DNA of 64,000 nt from Acidaminobacter hydrogenoformans DSM 2784 (GCF_900103005.1 NZ_FMWL01000001.1:186001-250000); one strand, 5' to 3'; positions 46,049 to 55,342 are shown, counted from the first letter of the stretch. The notes: generated from the sequence alone by a model not told the origin. Program-made: numbers and translations.

Positions 46049-47779
46049 ATGATTAAAACATCCTGGTCTTCGACTTCGCCCCGCATCCTGAGCCTCATCC
46101 TGACCCTTGCCCTCCTCTTCACCGCTCTCCCACTTCAATCCCCGGCCTTTGCCGCCACCCCCTTCACCGACGTCCCCAGCGGCCACTGGTCTGAACCCTT
46201 CGTCAATAAAGCCCGCGACCACGGTCTCATGAAAGGTATTGCCGATGGTCTCTTTGGCTTCAATCGCAGCATCACCAGAGCCCAATTCGCCACCATCCTC
46301 TACCAGATGTTCGACTGGGAGCTTCTGAACCCCGCAGCCCCATCCTTCACCGACGTCCCAGCCACCCAGTGGTACTTCCCTTACGTGGAAACCGCCCTGG
46401 CGAGCAACGTCATGGACAAAACCGAGACCTTCAGCCCGGACCAGCCCATCCTAAGAGAGGACATGGCGGCCATGCTCGTCAGAGCCCTGGGCTACAACAC
46501 CCTCGCGACTAAAGCTGCCCAGTACGGCCACCCCTTTGTGGACGTGACGGACAAAGCCGGCTATATTACCATTGCCTACGACATTGGCATGATCAAAGGC
46601 ACCAGCGCTGCAACCTTTGCCCCAAAAGCCACCGCGACCAGAGAAGAAGCCGCCACAATGCTGGTGCAGGTCTATGAGAAATACATCAGCGAAACCAACT
46701 GGATCCATGGCTTTTATGCCTTGAAATCCTTCAATCAGCTCGACCTTACCACCCAAATGAACGCCGTTACTGCAGGCTGGAGCCGTATGAGCTATAACAC
46801 CACCACCGGCGCCTACCTGAACACCACCGACCAAAACAGCAACGAATGGCAGGTTCCGGATGGCTACGAGCTGGTCACCGGCTTCCTGGAGACCAACCAA
46901 AAGCCGCTGAACCTCAGCGTGTATCTCGACACCTCCGTCACCTTTACTCAAGCCGATGGCACATCCACCAACACCGCCCGGGCCATCCTGCTGGACCCCG
47001 CCCAAAGAGCTCAGGCCATCCAGGCCATTCTGAGCGAGCTGACACGACCCTACGACGTCTTAGGCAAAAATCCTTACAGCGGCGTGACCATTGATTTCGA
47101 AGGCCTCCGGGGACCTGAGATGAAGGCCGCCTTCACTGCCTTCCTCGAAGAGCTGAAGGCAGGACTCGACGCCACAGGCAAAAGCCTCTACGTCATGGTA
47201 CAGCCCGCAGTATGGAACTCTGCCTACTTTGACGGCTATGACTACCGTGCAATTGGGTCGCTGGCGGATCGCGTGATCCTGATGGCCCACGACTATCAGC
47301 CCACGAACCTGAAGGGCTTTGAGGAAACGACCTTCCATAAAAACGCGGCCCTGACACCGCTGGAGCAGGTCTATTATTCGCTGAAAATGGTGACAGATCC
47401 AACCAACGGCGTCGCGACCCAGGATCAGGGGAAGCTGGCCCTGGCCATCAGCTTTACCAACATGGCCTGGACCACCTCGGAAGGCCTGCTGTCAAACCCT
47501 ATCCCACGAAAAATTGAGACCTCCACGGTCTATGCCCGGATGACCTCGCCTGACGCGGCCATGGGCTACTCCGAGGTCTACCGTAACCCTTACCTGACCT
47601 ACACCACCGAGACCGGCGAGGAGATTTTCCTCTGGTATGAGGATGCCCGCAGCGTAGCGGATAAGCTGGCCCTGGCAAAGCTGTTTGGTATCCGCGGCGT
47701 GTCCCTGTGGCGGCTCGGCCAGGTGCCGGCGTATGGGGACGCGGGTCTTGAGTTTGATGTGATGCAGGTGCTGAAATAG
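46049..47779 (+). CDS. SLH-domain protein with GH18-like catalytic domain
   Basis: A 576-residue exported protein. The signal peptide ends near AFAATP (~residue 34). Three SLH motifs follow (~35-80 FTDVPSGHWSEPFVNKA, ~92-140 and ~155-205), which bind secondary wall polymer. A GH18-type (beta/alpha)8 domain then runs ~215-575. The active-site strand reads GVTIDFEGL, a reduced DxxDxDxE motif with the catalytic Glu kept. Similar SLH or LysM-GH18 proteins act on peptidoglycan or chitin-like glycans. The C-terminal SLWRLGQVPAY is typical of the YaaH/YdhD branch. A possible -10, TATAAT, is at 45987-45992. No c-di-GMP aptamer was seen upstream. Confidence 0.88.
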   Translation: MIKTSWSSTSPRILSLILTLALLFTALPLQSPAFAATPFTDVPSGHWSEPFVNKARDHGLMKGIADGLFGFNRSITRAQFATILYQMFDWELLNPAAPSFTDVPATQWYFPYVETALASNVMDKTETFSPDQPILREDMAAMLVRALGYNTLATKAAQYGHPFVDVTDKAGYITIAYDIGMIKGTSAATFAPKATATREEAATMLVQVYEKYISETNWIHGFYALKSFNQLDLTTQMNAVTAGWSRMSYNTTTGAYLNTTDQNSNEWQVPDGYELVTGFLETNQKPLNLSVYLDTSVTFTQADGTSTNTARAILLDPAQRAQAIQAILSELTRPYDVLGKNPYSGVTIDFEGLRGPEMKAAFTAFLEELKAGLDATGKSLYVMVQPAVWNSAYFDGYDYRAIGSLADRVILMAHDYQPTNLKGFEETTFHKNAALTPLEQVYYSLKMVTDPTNGVATQDQGKLALAISFTNMAWTTSEGLLSNPIPRKIETSTVYARMTSPDAAMGYSEVYRNPYLTYTTETGEEIFLWYEDARSVADKLALAKLFGIRGVSLWRLGQVPAYGDAGLEFDVMQVLK

Positions 47780-47798
47780 TGCCTCTTTGGGGGAGTGT

Positions 47799-47836
47799 GT
47801 GCCGATGGTCGACTATCGGCACATCCTCTCTTTTTT
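47799..47836 (+). terminator. Terminator of the SLH-GH18 gene, built from the iterated 9-mer
   Basis: TGTGCCGATGGT-CG-ACTATCGGCACA stem (one G-T pair), then TCTCTTTTTTTCTC. One exact and one near-exact GCCGATGGT facing each other. Confidence 0.85.
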
Positions 47837-48006
47837 TCTCTCCCCATTCCACCCAACAACAATATGACCACAATCTGAACAATATGAGCATTATGTTAAC
47901 CTTTTGTAACCTCGGGTATAAGGTTGACATAATTCACCACCAAGCCCTACATAGCCCCCTGTGGCATCCGCCTAACCGCGGTATGTGTCCCGGCGCGCTA
48001 TTTTTT
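47837..48006. other. Leader upstream of the class II riboswitch
   Basis: Contains AT-rich sequence with CTTGTAACC-like and GTATAAGGTTGACATAAT segments (near 47917-47935) that could hold the promoter. No gene seen. Confidence 0.35.
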
Positions 48007-48080
48007 GGCGGTGGCAATGATCCCTGGATTGTACTATGGACGCCTGTGATCCGGGAAGAGCCAGTGGCGTAACCGACCCC
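48007..48080 (+). ncRNA. c-di-GMP-II riboswitch
   Basis: GGCGGTGGCAATGATCCCTGG ... CTATGGACGCC ... CAGTGGCGTAACCGACC matches the class II c-di-GMP aptamer (CAATGAT 5' element, internal pairing, invariant AACCGACC). The last bases, GACCCC, also form the 5' arm of the terminator at 48075-48098. Ligand binding, which uses the ACCGACC end, should prevent termination. That makes it an ON switch for the secreted repeat protein. Confidence 0.85.
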
Positions 48081-48098
48081 AACAAGGGGTCTTTTTCA
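48075..48098 (+). terminator. Riboswitch-controlled terminator
   Basis: GACCCC-AACAA-GGGGTC-TTTTTC. It shares GACCCC with the aptamer 3' end. Confidence 0.85.
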
Positions 48099-48186
48099 TT
48101 TTTTGAAAGGCGGAATGTGTATGGGAAAGTGTAGAGGTTTCGCATGTGAACTTCACTCAAATCCTATTTGAAACGGAGTGAGATTA

Positions 48187-51100
48187 ATGTCAGATTATCA
48201 CATTATTAAATCCAGCAGGCGGCGCCTGATGCCGCTTTTGCTGTTACTCGTCATGATTTTGGCCATGCTGCCTATGGGCAGCTTCGCGGCGGATGAAACG
48301 CTGTATGGCTACAGGGTGAATTATAACAATACCCAGACCCAAATCACAAATAATATTGGCTGGTACAATGCTCAACTTGGCAATGGTTGGGCAGAGGGGG
48401 ACTGGGTTCCTTATCAGCTTGTCATCACTGGTCTGGACGGCATTGATGATTTGTCAAGAATTGCAGTTGCTTATGACTTTTTCCTGGAAATAAAAAACGA
48501 TGAATTACAGGATGGCGCAGTTCTAGTCGACTTGGTCAGAGGTTTCCAAATCCGTTCAACCAGCAATGCTGGCCAGAATATTATGCTGACAGACAGCCAA
48601 ATGGGTTATCCATCCTCACAGACTTCACCAATCAATATAGTTGACGAAATGGAAGCTGCGCAGACTAACAATGATGTAGGTCTGTGGACAGGATTTGATT
48701 CTATTGATGTGCCAAAAGAACAGATAAATGTCGGTTTCGACGGAACCACATTTGTCCCTCTGACACCAACAGATTCAGTCGCTCACTTCTATATAACCAA
48801 GCAACAATTGGTTGAAGCGGGTGTCCCTGCAGACGTAAAATCCATTGTCCTCTACTTCCAGCTTCACTTAGCCAGAACTTCTCTTTGGAGCAGCGGCCTC
48901 TTCCAGAACTATGGCAACGAAGGCGTGCCTGCTGAAGAGTGGGGCGGCCACATCTATAAAGAAGGAACAGTTTTTGATGGAGTCACCTACTATGGCTCCT
49001 ATTACTATCCTGGTGCCTCTGGCCACGCTAAATTAATTGGTGCGACCAGAACCGTTCCAATCCCAGTCCCTTCACAAAACCTGGGCAGCGTCACAGGCAT
49101 TAAATGGCATGACATGGACGGCGACGGCATTAAAGATGCTGAAGAAGCCTTCCTGGCCAACTGGCCAATTTATATCACCGCTGACATTGAAGGTATGTCC
49201 TTCGTGCTGAGCACCATGACAGACGCAAACGGCGTCTACAGCTTCCCTACTTTGACCTATGGGACGAGGTACATCACCGAAGGCGCAACCCGCGGGTCAG
49301 AGACCGGCTGGTCCCAGACCTTCCCTGTGGGTGAGTTTGATGTGACCCAGCCATTTGGCGGCTTTGACAGTTACAACGACTATCTGAATGACATTGCTGA
49401 AGGCTCAGGCGTCGAGCTTGGGGATCAGGGTTATGAGATCGTCATAGACAGAAACAATTATGCTTTCAGCAGCATGAACTTTGGCAACAGGATGACAGGC
49501 GATCTTGAGATCACCAAGCTCTTCGATTACGAAGATGTTGAAGGATTTGAAGATTCAATGCTTCCTGACTCTATCGACATTCATATCACTGGACCTTCCT
49601 TCTTGCCAGACGGGGAAGATTTCAGTCTCCCGAAAGAGGACGACTACTATCTCCTTCTCGAGAACCTGCTCCCTGGTGATTACAGCATCACAGAAATAAA
49701 TGTGCCCGATGGTTGGGACGACCCTAACGTACCAATCAATGTTACCGTCATTGTCGGCGACGTTGTGGACGTTGAGTTTACGAACGTCTTTATGACGGGC
49801 GAGTTTAAGATCACTAAAGCCTTTGACTTTGAAGGCGTTGAAGGTTTTGACAAAGCGACTATGCTTCCTATGAAGATCACCGTCCTGGTCACTGGTCCGT
49901 CTTATCCTGGACCAGACGGCAAGGAATTCGACATTGACATTGATGAAGAGGGCCTTGGTGAGCTTCTCCTCGAAAATCTGATCCCTGGCGAATATTTCGT
50001 AGACGAGCTGGAGTTCACCGGCTCTGACATGTGGGATTCAGATATTGATCCAGCATCTGTTGAAGTTGAAGCTGGTGCTCTGGAAGTCGTTGAAGTTTCC
50101 ATCACCAACACCTTTATGACCGGCGAACTGTTGATCACCAAAGCCTTTGACTTTGAAGGCGTTGAAGGTTTTGACAAAGCGACTATGCTTCCTATGAAGA
50201 TCACCATCTTGGTCACTGGTCCGTCTTATCCTGCCCCTGATGGCAAGGAATTTGACATTGACATTGATGAAGAGGGCCTTGGCGATCTTCTCCTTGAAAA
50301 TCTGATTCCTGGCGAATATTTCGTAGACGAGCTCGAGTTCACCGGCTCTGACATGTGGGATTCAGATATTGATCCAGCATCTGTTGACGTAGAAGCTGGT
50401 GCTGCTGAGGCTGTTGAAGTTTCCATTACCAACACCTTTATGACCGGCGAACTGTTGATCACCAAAGCCTTTGACTTTGAAGGCGTTGAAGGTTTTGACA
50501 AAGCGACTATGCTTCCTATGAAGATCACCGTCCTGGTCACTGGTCCGTCTTATCCTGCCCCTGATGGCAAGGAATTCGACATTGACATTGATGAAGAGGG
50601 CCTCGGTGAGCTTCTCCTTGAAAATCTGATCCCTGGCGAATATTTCGTAGACGAGCTGGAGTTCACCGGCTCTGACATGTGGGATTCAGATATTGATCCA
50701 GCATCTGTTGACGTTGAAGCTGGTGCTGCTGAGGCTGTTGAAGTCTCCATTACCAACACCTTTATGACCGGCGAACTGAAAATCATTAAAAACTTTGTTG
50801 ATGGCATGAGCGGCATGTATCCTGAGTTTATTCAGGTAAAAGTCACTGGTCCATCCTTCCCTGCACCAGAGGGTGATGTTTTCGACATTGACATCGATCC
50901 AATCACCGGTTCAGGTGAGATCATCCTTGATAAACTGATTCCAGGCGCTTATACCGTTTCCGAGCTGACCTTTGAAGGTTCAGGCGTCTGGTCTTCCAGC
51001 ATCAGCGGCTCTCCTGCAAGTGTTGCTGCGAATGCAGATGTCACAGTGACAGTCACTATTACCAACACTATGCAGTACCATGATGAAACGGCTTGGGCCT

Positions 51101-51477
51101 TTGGCGAGAATGAGAACAGGGACTTCTCAAAATCAGGTAACTGGGGCTGGAATATTGGTCCTATTGAAGAAGGCTACAGCGAACGTCACGAGCTCATTGC
51201 TGGTGCCGGTGGGAATATTGTCGAAAACGGCACACTGGTTGGGCATGTTGACATTGATTACACTGGCGGCATCGTCACAGTGACTTATCACATGCTCGAA
51301 GGCTTTGAGCTGATGGATACTCACGTTTGGATTGGCGAGACCAATCTTCCTACACTCAAGAACGGCAAGATGACAGATTCTCCTGGTCAATTCCCATATG
51401 AGGATGGCGCAAGTGTCGCCGCCTCTGGTGAAGTCTACGTCGCAGCCCACGCAGTTGTGAGAATGCCGGGGAACTAA
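48187..51477 (+). CDS. Large secreted repeat protein (SdrD-B/Cna-B-like) under c-di-GMP-II control
   Basis: A ~1096-residue exported protein. The signal peptide is ~1-38 (LLLLLVMILAMLPMGSFAAD). An N-terminal domain to ~300 is followed by one SdrD-B-like domain (GSVTGIKWHDMDGDGIKDAEE, ~305-435). Repeats of ~108 residues then begin TGE(F/L)xITKAFDFEGVEGF; three are almost identical at DNA level (49795, 50119, 50443), flanked by two divergent ones. A C-terminal domain contains WAFGENENRDFSKSGNWGWNIG. There is no LPxTG or TM tail (ends VVRMPGN), so anchoring differs from the LPxTG genes downstream. The ATG at 48187 is 9 bases after GGAG. Likely adhesin or matrix protein. Confidence 0.88.
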   Translation: MSDYHIIKSSRRRLMPLLLLLVMILAMLPMGSFAADETLYGYRVNYNNTQTQITNNIGWYNAQLGNGWAEGDWVPYQLVITGLDGIDDLSRIAVAYDFFLEIKNDELQDGAVLVDLVRGFQIRSTSNAGQNIMLTDSQMGYPSSQTSPINIVDEMEAAQTNNDVGLWTGFDSIDVPKEQINVGFDGTTFVPLTPTDSVAHFYITKQQLVEAGVPADVKSIVLYFQLHLARTSLWSSGLFQNYGNEGVPAEEWGGHIYKEGTVFDGVTYYGSYYYPGASGHAKLIGATRTVPIPVPSQNLGSVTGIKWHDMDGDGIKDAEEAFLANWPIYITADIEGMSFVLSTMTDANGVYSFPTLTYGTRYITEGATRGSETGWSQTFPVGEFDVTQPFGGFDSYNDYLNDIAEGSGVELGDQGYEIVIDRNNYAFSSMNFGNRMTGDLEITKLFDYEDVEGFEDSMLPDSIDIHITGPSFLPDGEDFSLPKEDDYYLLLENLLPGDYSITEINVPDGWDDPNVPINVTVIVGDVVDVEFTNVFMTGEFKITKAFDFEGVEGFDKATMLPMKITVLVTGPSYPGPDGKEFDIDIDEEGLGELLLENLIPGEYFVDELEFTGSDMWDSDIDPASVEVEAGALEVVEVSITNTFMTGELLITKAFDFEGVEGFDKATMLPMKITILVTGPSYPAPDGKEFDIDIDEEGLGDLLLENLIPGEYFVDELEFTGSDMWDSDIDPASVDVEAGAAEAVEVSITNTFMTGELLITKAFDFEGVEGFDKATMLPMKITVLVTGPSYPAPDGKEFDIDIDEEGLGELLLENLIPGEYFVDELEFTGSDMWDSDIDPASVDVEAGAAEAVEVSITNTFMTGELKIIKNFVDGMSGMYPEFIQVKVTGPSFPAPEGDVFDIDIDPITGSGEIILDKLIPGAYTVSELTFEGSGVWSSSISGSPASVAANADVTVTVTITNTMQYHDETAWAFGENENRDFSKSGNWGWNIGPIEEGYSERHELIAGAGGNIVENGTLVGHVDIDYTGGIVTVTYHMLEGFELMDTHVWIGETNLPTLKNGKMTDSPGQFPYEDGASVAASGEVYVAAHAVVRMPGN
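49795..50766 (+). repeat. Three tandem 324-bp coding repeats
   Basis: Units start at 49795, 50119 and 50443 with exact 324-bp period, and sequence is nearly identical between units. This indicates recent amplification by unequal crossing-over. Unit number is likely variable between strains. Confidence 0.9.
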
Positions 51478-51549
51478 GAGATTGAAGTAATGTATTGGAG
51501 AAACGTTTAGGAAAAGGTGCTGGCGGTTATTGCCTCCTTTTCCCTGGAA

Positions 51550-51586
51550 GCCGGGCGGCCCGTGGCGGTGGCCCGGCCTCTTTCTG
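51550..51586 (+). terminator. Terminator 1 after the secreted repeat protein
   Basis: GCCGGGC...GCCCGGC stem followed by CTCTTTCTG. The same element type ends the LPxTG genes downstream. Confidence 0.75.
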
Positions 51587-51597
51587 TATTGAAGGTA

Positions 51598-51632
51598 GGC
51601 CCCCGGTGTCCGCGGACACCGGGGGCCTTTTG
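51598..51632 (+). terminator. Terminator 2, long perfect palindrome
   Basis: GGCCCCCGGTGTCCG / CGGACACCGGGGGCC with TTTTGTTG. A decayed copy is at 55254-55290, showing that the 3' flanks of the two genes are duplicated. Confidence 0.85.
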
Positions 51633-51720
51633 TTGAAAGTGGGGCACAACGCACCAGTTTTTTGTTGCGTTCTAACGGCATGACCGGGGTCTGTCAGGGC
51701 GGGACAGGGCCGGACCAAAT

Positions 51721-51766
51721 GCCTTTTGGATTTTGGTTGGGGACTGGGACGAACCAGACATCCATT
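51721..51766 (-). repeat. Dispersed CAGTCCCCAACC repeat unit
   Basis: Reverse-oriented unit of the family tandemly repeated at 13438-13552. Confidence 0.6.
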
Positions 51767-51884
51767 TTGGCTTGGCATGTTTTCTCGAATACACCCTATT
51801 CAGGCTTCCCGTTGCTTTTTTAATGTTTGAACCTACCATCGGCAAAATAACTTAACTTATGGTTGGGATTTCAATTTGTGTTTT

Positions 51885-52110
51885 ATATCAAAAATATAAA
51901 TAAAAAAAGCGATCCACTGTTTCAGGTATCGCTTCAACTCTTTGTAGATATTCTCTCTTGTTCCCACTATGATCCCCTGTCTTTTGATCAGCGACAGAAG
52001 GGTCATTTCTTATTTTCTGAACAGCATTGTGAAACGCCTCTTTATAAAGCGTTCTTCTTTAGCCTTCGAAAAAATTTCTCTGCTGATGGTAAATATAGCA
52101 CCGGAAGCAT
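51885..52110 (-). pseudogene. Frameshifted RelE/ParE-like toxin
   Basis: The ATG at 52110 lies one base after the antitoxin stop, with GGAGGAATA as RBS. The first frame reads MLPVLYLPSAEKFFRRLKKNAL and stops. The next frame continues YKEAFHNAVQKIRNDPSVADQKTGD, the typical middle of RelE/ParE/YafQ-like toxins, then degenerates into the terminator. A one-base change near 52045 separates the frames, and the usual C-terminal RIxY segment is missing. Family assignment is from these short motifs and operon position. Confidence 0.65.
51902..51935 (-). terminator. Terminator of the toxin-antitoxin operon
   Basis: GCGATACC...GGATCGC stem with TTTTTTTAT on the minus strand. Confidence 0.8.
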
Positions 52111-52111
52111 C

Positions 52112-52501
52112 CTATTCCTCCGATTCAGTTATTCCAAACAGCTCATCCGTAAGATCCACATGATCCTCAGATACTTTTTTCGCTAATTCATCCGCCTCTT
52201 TGATGAGCGTTTCAATAGCCGGCCGAATTTGTCTGTTAATCCGCTTAAACTCAGCCAGCAACGTTTCTCCTGAATACCCTTGAGCAATTAAGTCAGCCAA
52301 AATCTCCTCTGACAATCCTGGATCGTCGTACTGAACCGGCTTCAGTATAAGCATATCATTTGAGTAAATGCATTCCATTTCATTAACACTTCCCAGTGCT
52401 TGATAGTACTTCGCGGGAATTGTAATCTGCCGTTTGGATGAGACATGTATACGGCGTTTCTCAAAATTATAAGGAGCATACTCACTTTGTTTTTCCGACA
52501 T
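52112..52501 (-). CDS. AbrB/SpoVT-like antitoxin
   Basis: A 129-residue protein. The swapped-hairpin DNA-binding motif RIHVSSKRQITIPAKYYQALG (~17-37) is typical of MazE/AbrB/SpoVT domains. It is followed by an acidic, helical C-terminal part (AEFKRINRQIRPAIETLIKEADEL) of the kind that embraces a toxin. The partner toxin immediately downstream is frameshifted, so this is a solitary antitoxin now, perhaps retained as a repressor or as protection against related toxins. AAGGGTC-type RBS. Confidence 0.8.
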   Translation of the reverse strand: MSEKQSEYAPYNFEKRRIHVSSKRQITIPAKYYQALGSVNEMECIYSNDMLILKPVQYDDPGLSEEILADLIAQGYSGETLLAEFKRINRQIRPAIETLIKEADELAKKVSEDHVDLTDELFGITESEE

Positions 52502-52888
52502 TTTGACCCTTCTCTCAAATTGTAAGGAAAATTGGTTTCCTTACTTCATAATATTCCGCTGCTCTCGTTTTGTCAATTTATCAGGGAAAAACGAGAGGAA
52601 CCTCTTAGCAAATTAACATCACAACAGTACCGGAGAAAATACAAGGTATCTGTAGTTGACCCCGGTCACCCCGTTTTCCCCGTAATATAAACACAGCCTG
52701 ACCTCTTTCTTTTTTGATCATATTGTTAATGAAAATCATTGTCGTTTAGCGCTTAAACCCTTTCTATACGGGTAATTATCCACTATCAAACAGCAGAGCC
52801 TTGAAAGCCTTATCTGCTGCACATAGTGATTCCTCTATTTTCCTCCTCACTTCAGATCCCCCAAGCTGACATACCCACAAAACCGCAT
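52502..52888. other. Divergent spacer upstream of the first class I riboswitch
   Basis: AT-rich, with promoter regions for the antitoxin (leftward) and the LPxTG gene (rightward). I could not assign -35/-10 elements. No gene seen. Confidence 0.35.
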
Positions 52889-52971
52889 TACATACAAGGG
52901 CAAACCCGCCGAAAGACGGGGGCGCAAAGCCAGGGCCTAAAGCACTGCTATGGCCGACCGGCTGCTATGTA
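52889..52971 (+). ncRNA. c-di-GMP-I (GEMM) riboswitch, copy 1
   Basis: P1 TACATA/TATGTA encloses GGGCAAACCC-GCCGAAAGACGGG-GGCGCAAAGCC-AGGGCCTAA ... TGGCCGACCGGCTGC. The signature GGCAAACC, GAAA loop and (G/A)CGCAAAGCC of class I are intact. The P1 3' strand is shared with the terminator at 52961-53002, so ligand binding should block termination (ON switch, inferred). Confidence 0.93.
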
Positions 52972-53002
52972 CAACCGTTTTGTGTTGTCATGGCAGCTTT
53001 TT
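52961..53002 (+). terminator. Riboswitch-controlled terminator
   Basis: GCTGCTATGTACAAC / GTTGTCATGGCAGC, then TTTTTAA. The 5' arm overlaps the aptamer P1 strand. Confidence 0.88.
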
Positions 53003-53090
53003 AATTTGCCCTTGATAGTATTTCAGGCGAATGAATTATTCGAAGCAGTTGAGGCAATTACCCATAATTTTGAAGTGAGAGGTGAGAACC

Positions 53091-55184
53091 ATGTTAGGTA
53101 TGAAAGGCAAGGTTAAAAGATTTCTAAGCTTAAGCATGATCTTGGCAATGCTATTGATGAGCGTGCCGTCAATGGCAGCGACCTCCGGCGAATTCGAAGG
53201 AACCTTCGATATCACCGCAGGCCAGAACACAATAATTGGTGAAGCCACCGTAACCATTGAAGACAATATGCTGACCATTGATGTCGATCTCGACGAAGGG
53301 CAGGAAGCCAAGGAATACCATCTCTATATTTTGGACCAGCTTCCAACAGAGCGCTTGACCCCTGGTCAAGCCCCAATTAAAGATACCCTCAACCCTGAAC
53401 AGGAAGATTTTCAAGTTGGCCCTGTTCAGATTGACCTGGATGACCTCGAACCCGGCCAGTGCCAGGATCTTTACCTGATGCTCCACTTGGCGGTGGGCGG
53501 CGAGACCGCTTATGGGGGTAAAATTGTAGATTCCTCTGAAAGCGAGAGCGCATGGTTTGGCTACATCCACATCCAGCTCTGCGAACCGGAGGACCCGGAT
53601 CCAGAGGTTGGCAGCCTGACGATCTTCAAATTCCATGACATGAACGAAAACGGCGAATTTGACGAAGACGACGAGACTGCCCTCTCCGGCATTGAATTTG
53701 AAATCTATAATGAGGACGACGAGGAAATTGAAGGCTCCCCGTTCACCACAGACGAAGACGGCCTGATTGAGCTCACCGGCCTCCCAATTGGTGAATACTT
53801 CATCAAAGAACTCTCCGACTACCAGATCACAGGCCAGGTGATTGTCGATGGTCTCATCAGCACCTACGTCGCTTCCAACGATATAACGGATGTGTATATA
53901 GGCAACTATTTTGAAGAAGACGAAGAAGAAACCGGCTCCGTCACCGTCTGGAAATTCGAAGATGAGGATAGAGACGGCGAATGGGACGAAAATGAACCGG
54001 CCCTTGAGGACATTGAATTTAAACTCTTTAAAGTCCATTACCCTGAATCTGAAGTTGAGAAGGGGGAAGAGGAACTGGTGACAATCGGCAGCGGTTTTAC
54101 GGATGAAAATGGCAAGCTGGTCTTTGACAACCTGATGTTTGGCGACTACGCCCTCGAGGAACACAGCAGCTATGAAATCACAACGCCGAATGCCCTCAAA
54201 AATGGCCTCCTGGAGATTGAGGTCCATGAGGAAGACGGCGAGCAGGTCATCTACGTGGGCAACTTCATTCCGGATGAACCGGAAGAGCCAGAAGAACCAG
54301 CCACCATCATCCTTTACAAATTTGAAGACACTGATAAGGACGGCAACTGGGATGAAAATGAAACCACCCTTTCCGGCATAGGCTTCGAACTGTATGGATC
54401 CATGAATGATGATGAGCCCGTCGCCACTGGAACTACTGATAGTAACGGCATGATCATCTTCAGCGGCCTGGAGCCCGGGGATTATTTCCTCGACGAGCTG
54501 GGCGACAGAACCATTACGACCCCGGTCAACAGCCAAGGTTTCACGGTGATTCTCGACCTTGAAGCTGACGAAGAACGCGACATCGCGGTGGGCAACTTCA
54601 GAGAGACAACGCCTCCGCCTCCACCAGAGCCACCAGAGCCGCCGCGCCCAAGGCCTCGCGTTACCAGCAATGATGACGACGATGACCCTGTCGAGTACGG
54701 CATGCTCCGCATCCAGAAATTCCTGGATTCAGATGAAGACGGCATCTTTGATGATGACGAATTCGAAATGGTGGGCATCACTTTCGAGCTTTACGACGCG
54801 GATCAAGAAACCCTGATCAGCACCAAGGTGACGGACTCAGACGGCGTCATCACTTTCCCGAACCTCGAATTTGGCGACTACTATTTGAGAGAAGTCAGCG
54901 ACCACAAAATCACAACCGAAGGCTTTAATGCCGATGGTTTCTCATCCAGCCCTATCGAAATAGATTCCGAAGACGTACTGACCATCACGGTTGGCAATGT
55001 CAGAAACGTTGTATCGGCCGTCGTGACCGTGGAGCTTCCAGCAGAAGTTGAAGTCATAGAGGATCCCGTTCCACTGGCCCTCCCGGCAGAGCTTCCACAA
55101 ACCGGTGAAGCCGGCGTTCAATCCTATTATATTCTCGGCGGGCTTATGATGCTGGCCGGGATGTCCCTTAAACGCCTGAGATAG
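53091..55184 (+). CDS. LPxTG-anchored SdrD-B repeat surface protein
   Basis: A 697-residue cell-wall protein. The signal peptide (1-~28) ends MSVPSMAAT. A ~140-residue N-terminal domain (GTFDITAGQN...LYILDQLPTERLTPGQAP...YGYIHIQLCEP-type) is shared only with the product of 56347-58176 in this window. Four SdrD-B-like Ca-binding repeats follow, each with KF(H/E)DxNxNGxxDExE and a GxYxIxE segment. A Pro-rich linker (PPPPPEPPEPPRPRPR) precedes the last repeat. The protein ends LPQTGEAGVQSYYILGGLMML plus KRLR. A sortase is encoded at 61962. The ATG at 53091 follows GAGAGGTGAGAACC. It is controlled by riboswitch copy 1. Confidence 0.92.
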   Translation: MLGMKGKVKRFLSLSMILAMLLMSVPSMAATSGEFEGTFDITAGQNTIIGEATVTIEDNMLTIDVDLDEGQEAKEYHLYILDQLPTERLTPGQAPIKDTLNPEQEDFQVGPVQIDLDDLEPGQCQDLYLMLHLAVGGETAYGGKIVDSSESESAWFGYIHIQLCEPEDPDPEVGSLTIFKFHDMNENGEFDEDDETALSGIEFEIYNEDDEEIEGSPFTTDEDGLIELTGLPIGEYFIKELSDYQITGQVIVDGLISTYVASNDITDVYIGNYFEEDEEETGSVTVWKFEDEDRDGEWDENEPALEDIEFKLFKVHYPESEVEKGEEELVTIGSGFTDENGKLVFDNLMFGDYALEEHSSYEITTPNALKNGLLEIEVHEEDGEQVIYVGNFIPDEPEEPEEPATIILYKFEDTDKDGNWDENETTLSGIGFELYGSMNDDEPVATGTTDSNGMIIFSGLEPGDYFLDELGDRTITTPVNSQGFTVILDLEADEERDIAVGNFRETTPPPPPEPPEPPRPRPRVTSNDDDDDPVEYGMLRIQKFLDSDEDGIFDDDEFEMVGITFELYDADQETLISTKVTDSDGVITFPNLEFGDYYLREVSDHKITTEGFNADGFSSSPIEIDSEDVLTITVGNVRNVVSAVVTVELPAEVEVIEDPVPLALPAELPQTGEAGVQSYYILGGLMMLAGMSLKRLR

Positions 55185-55205
55185 ACCCTCCCACTTCTCT
55201 TTGCA

Positions 55206-55242
55206 GCCGGGCTGCCCGCAGTGGCGGCCCGGCCTCTTTTTG
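55206..55242 (+). terminator. Terminator of LPxTG gene 1
   Basis: GCCGGGC...GCCCGGC stem and CTCTTTTTG. A decayed second palindrome (55254-55290) follows. Confidence 0.8.
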
Positions 55243-55342
55243 TAGTAAAGGTAGGCCCCCGGTGTCCGCTGACACCAGGAGCCTTTTATTGTAAAAGGGG
55301 CACATCGCACCTGTTTTGGTGTTGTTTTCACGTGGCGTGACC

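Noticed and set aside
48007-48098. GACCCC-AACAA-GGGGTC considered an ordinary terminator of the SLH gene
   Set aside because: The SLH gene already has its own terminator at 47799-47836, and this stem shares bases with the AACCGACC end of a class II aptamer.
49795-50766. Regular 324-bp repeats considered as a CRISPR-like or satellite array
   Set aside because: The period equals 108 codons in frame and the repeats encode Cna-B-like domains. There are no spacers or cas genes.
53169-54536. A 455-codon open frame on the minus strand opposite the first LPxTG gene
   Set aside because: It is the shadow of acidic repeat codons (GAx/GGx) on the other strand. No RBS, no domain, and the plus-strand gene has clear homology, signal peptide and anchor.
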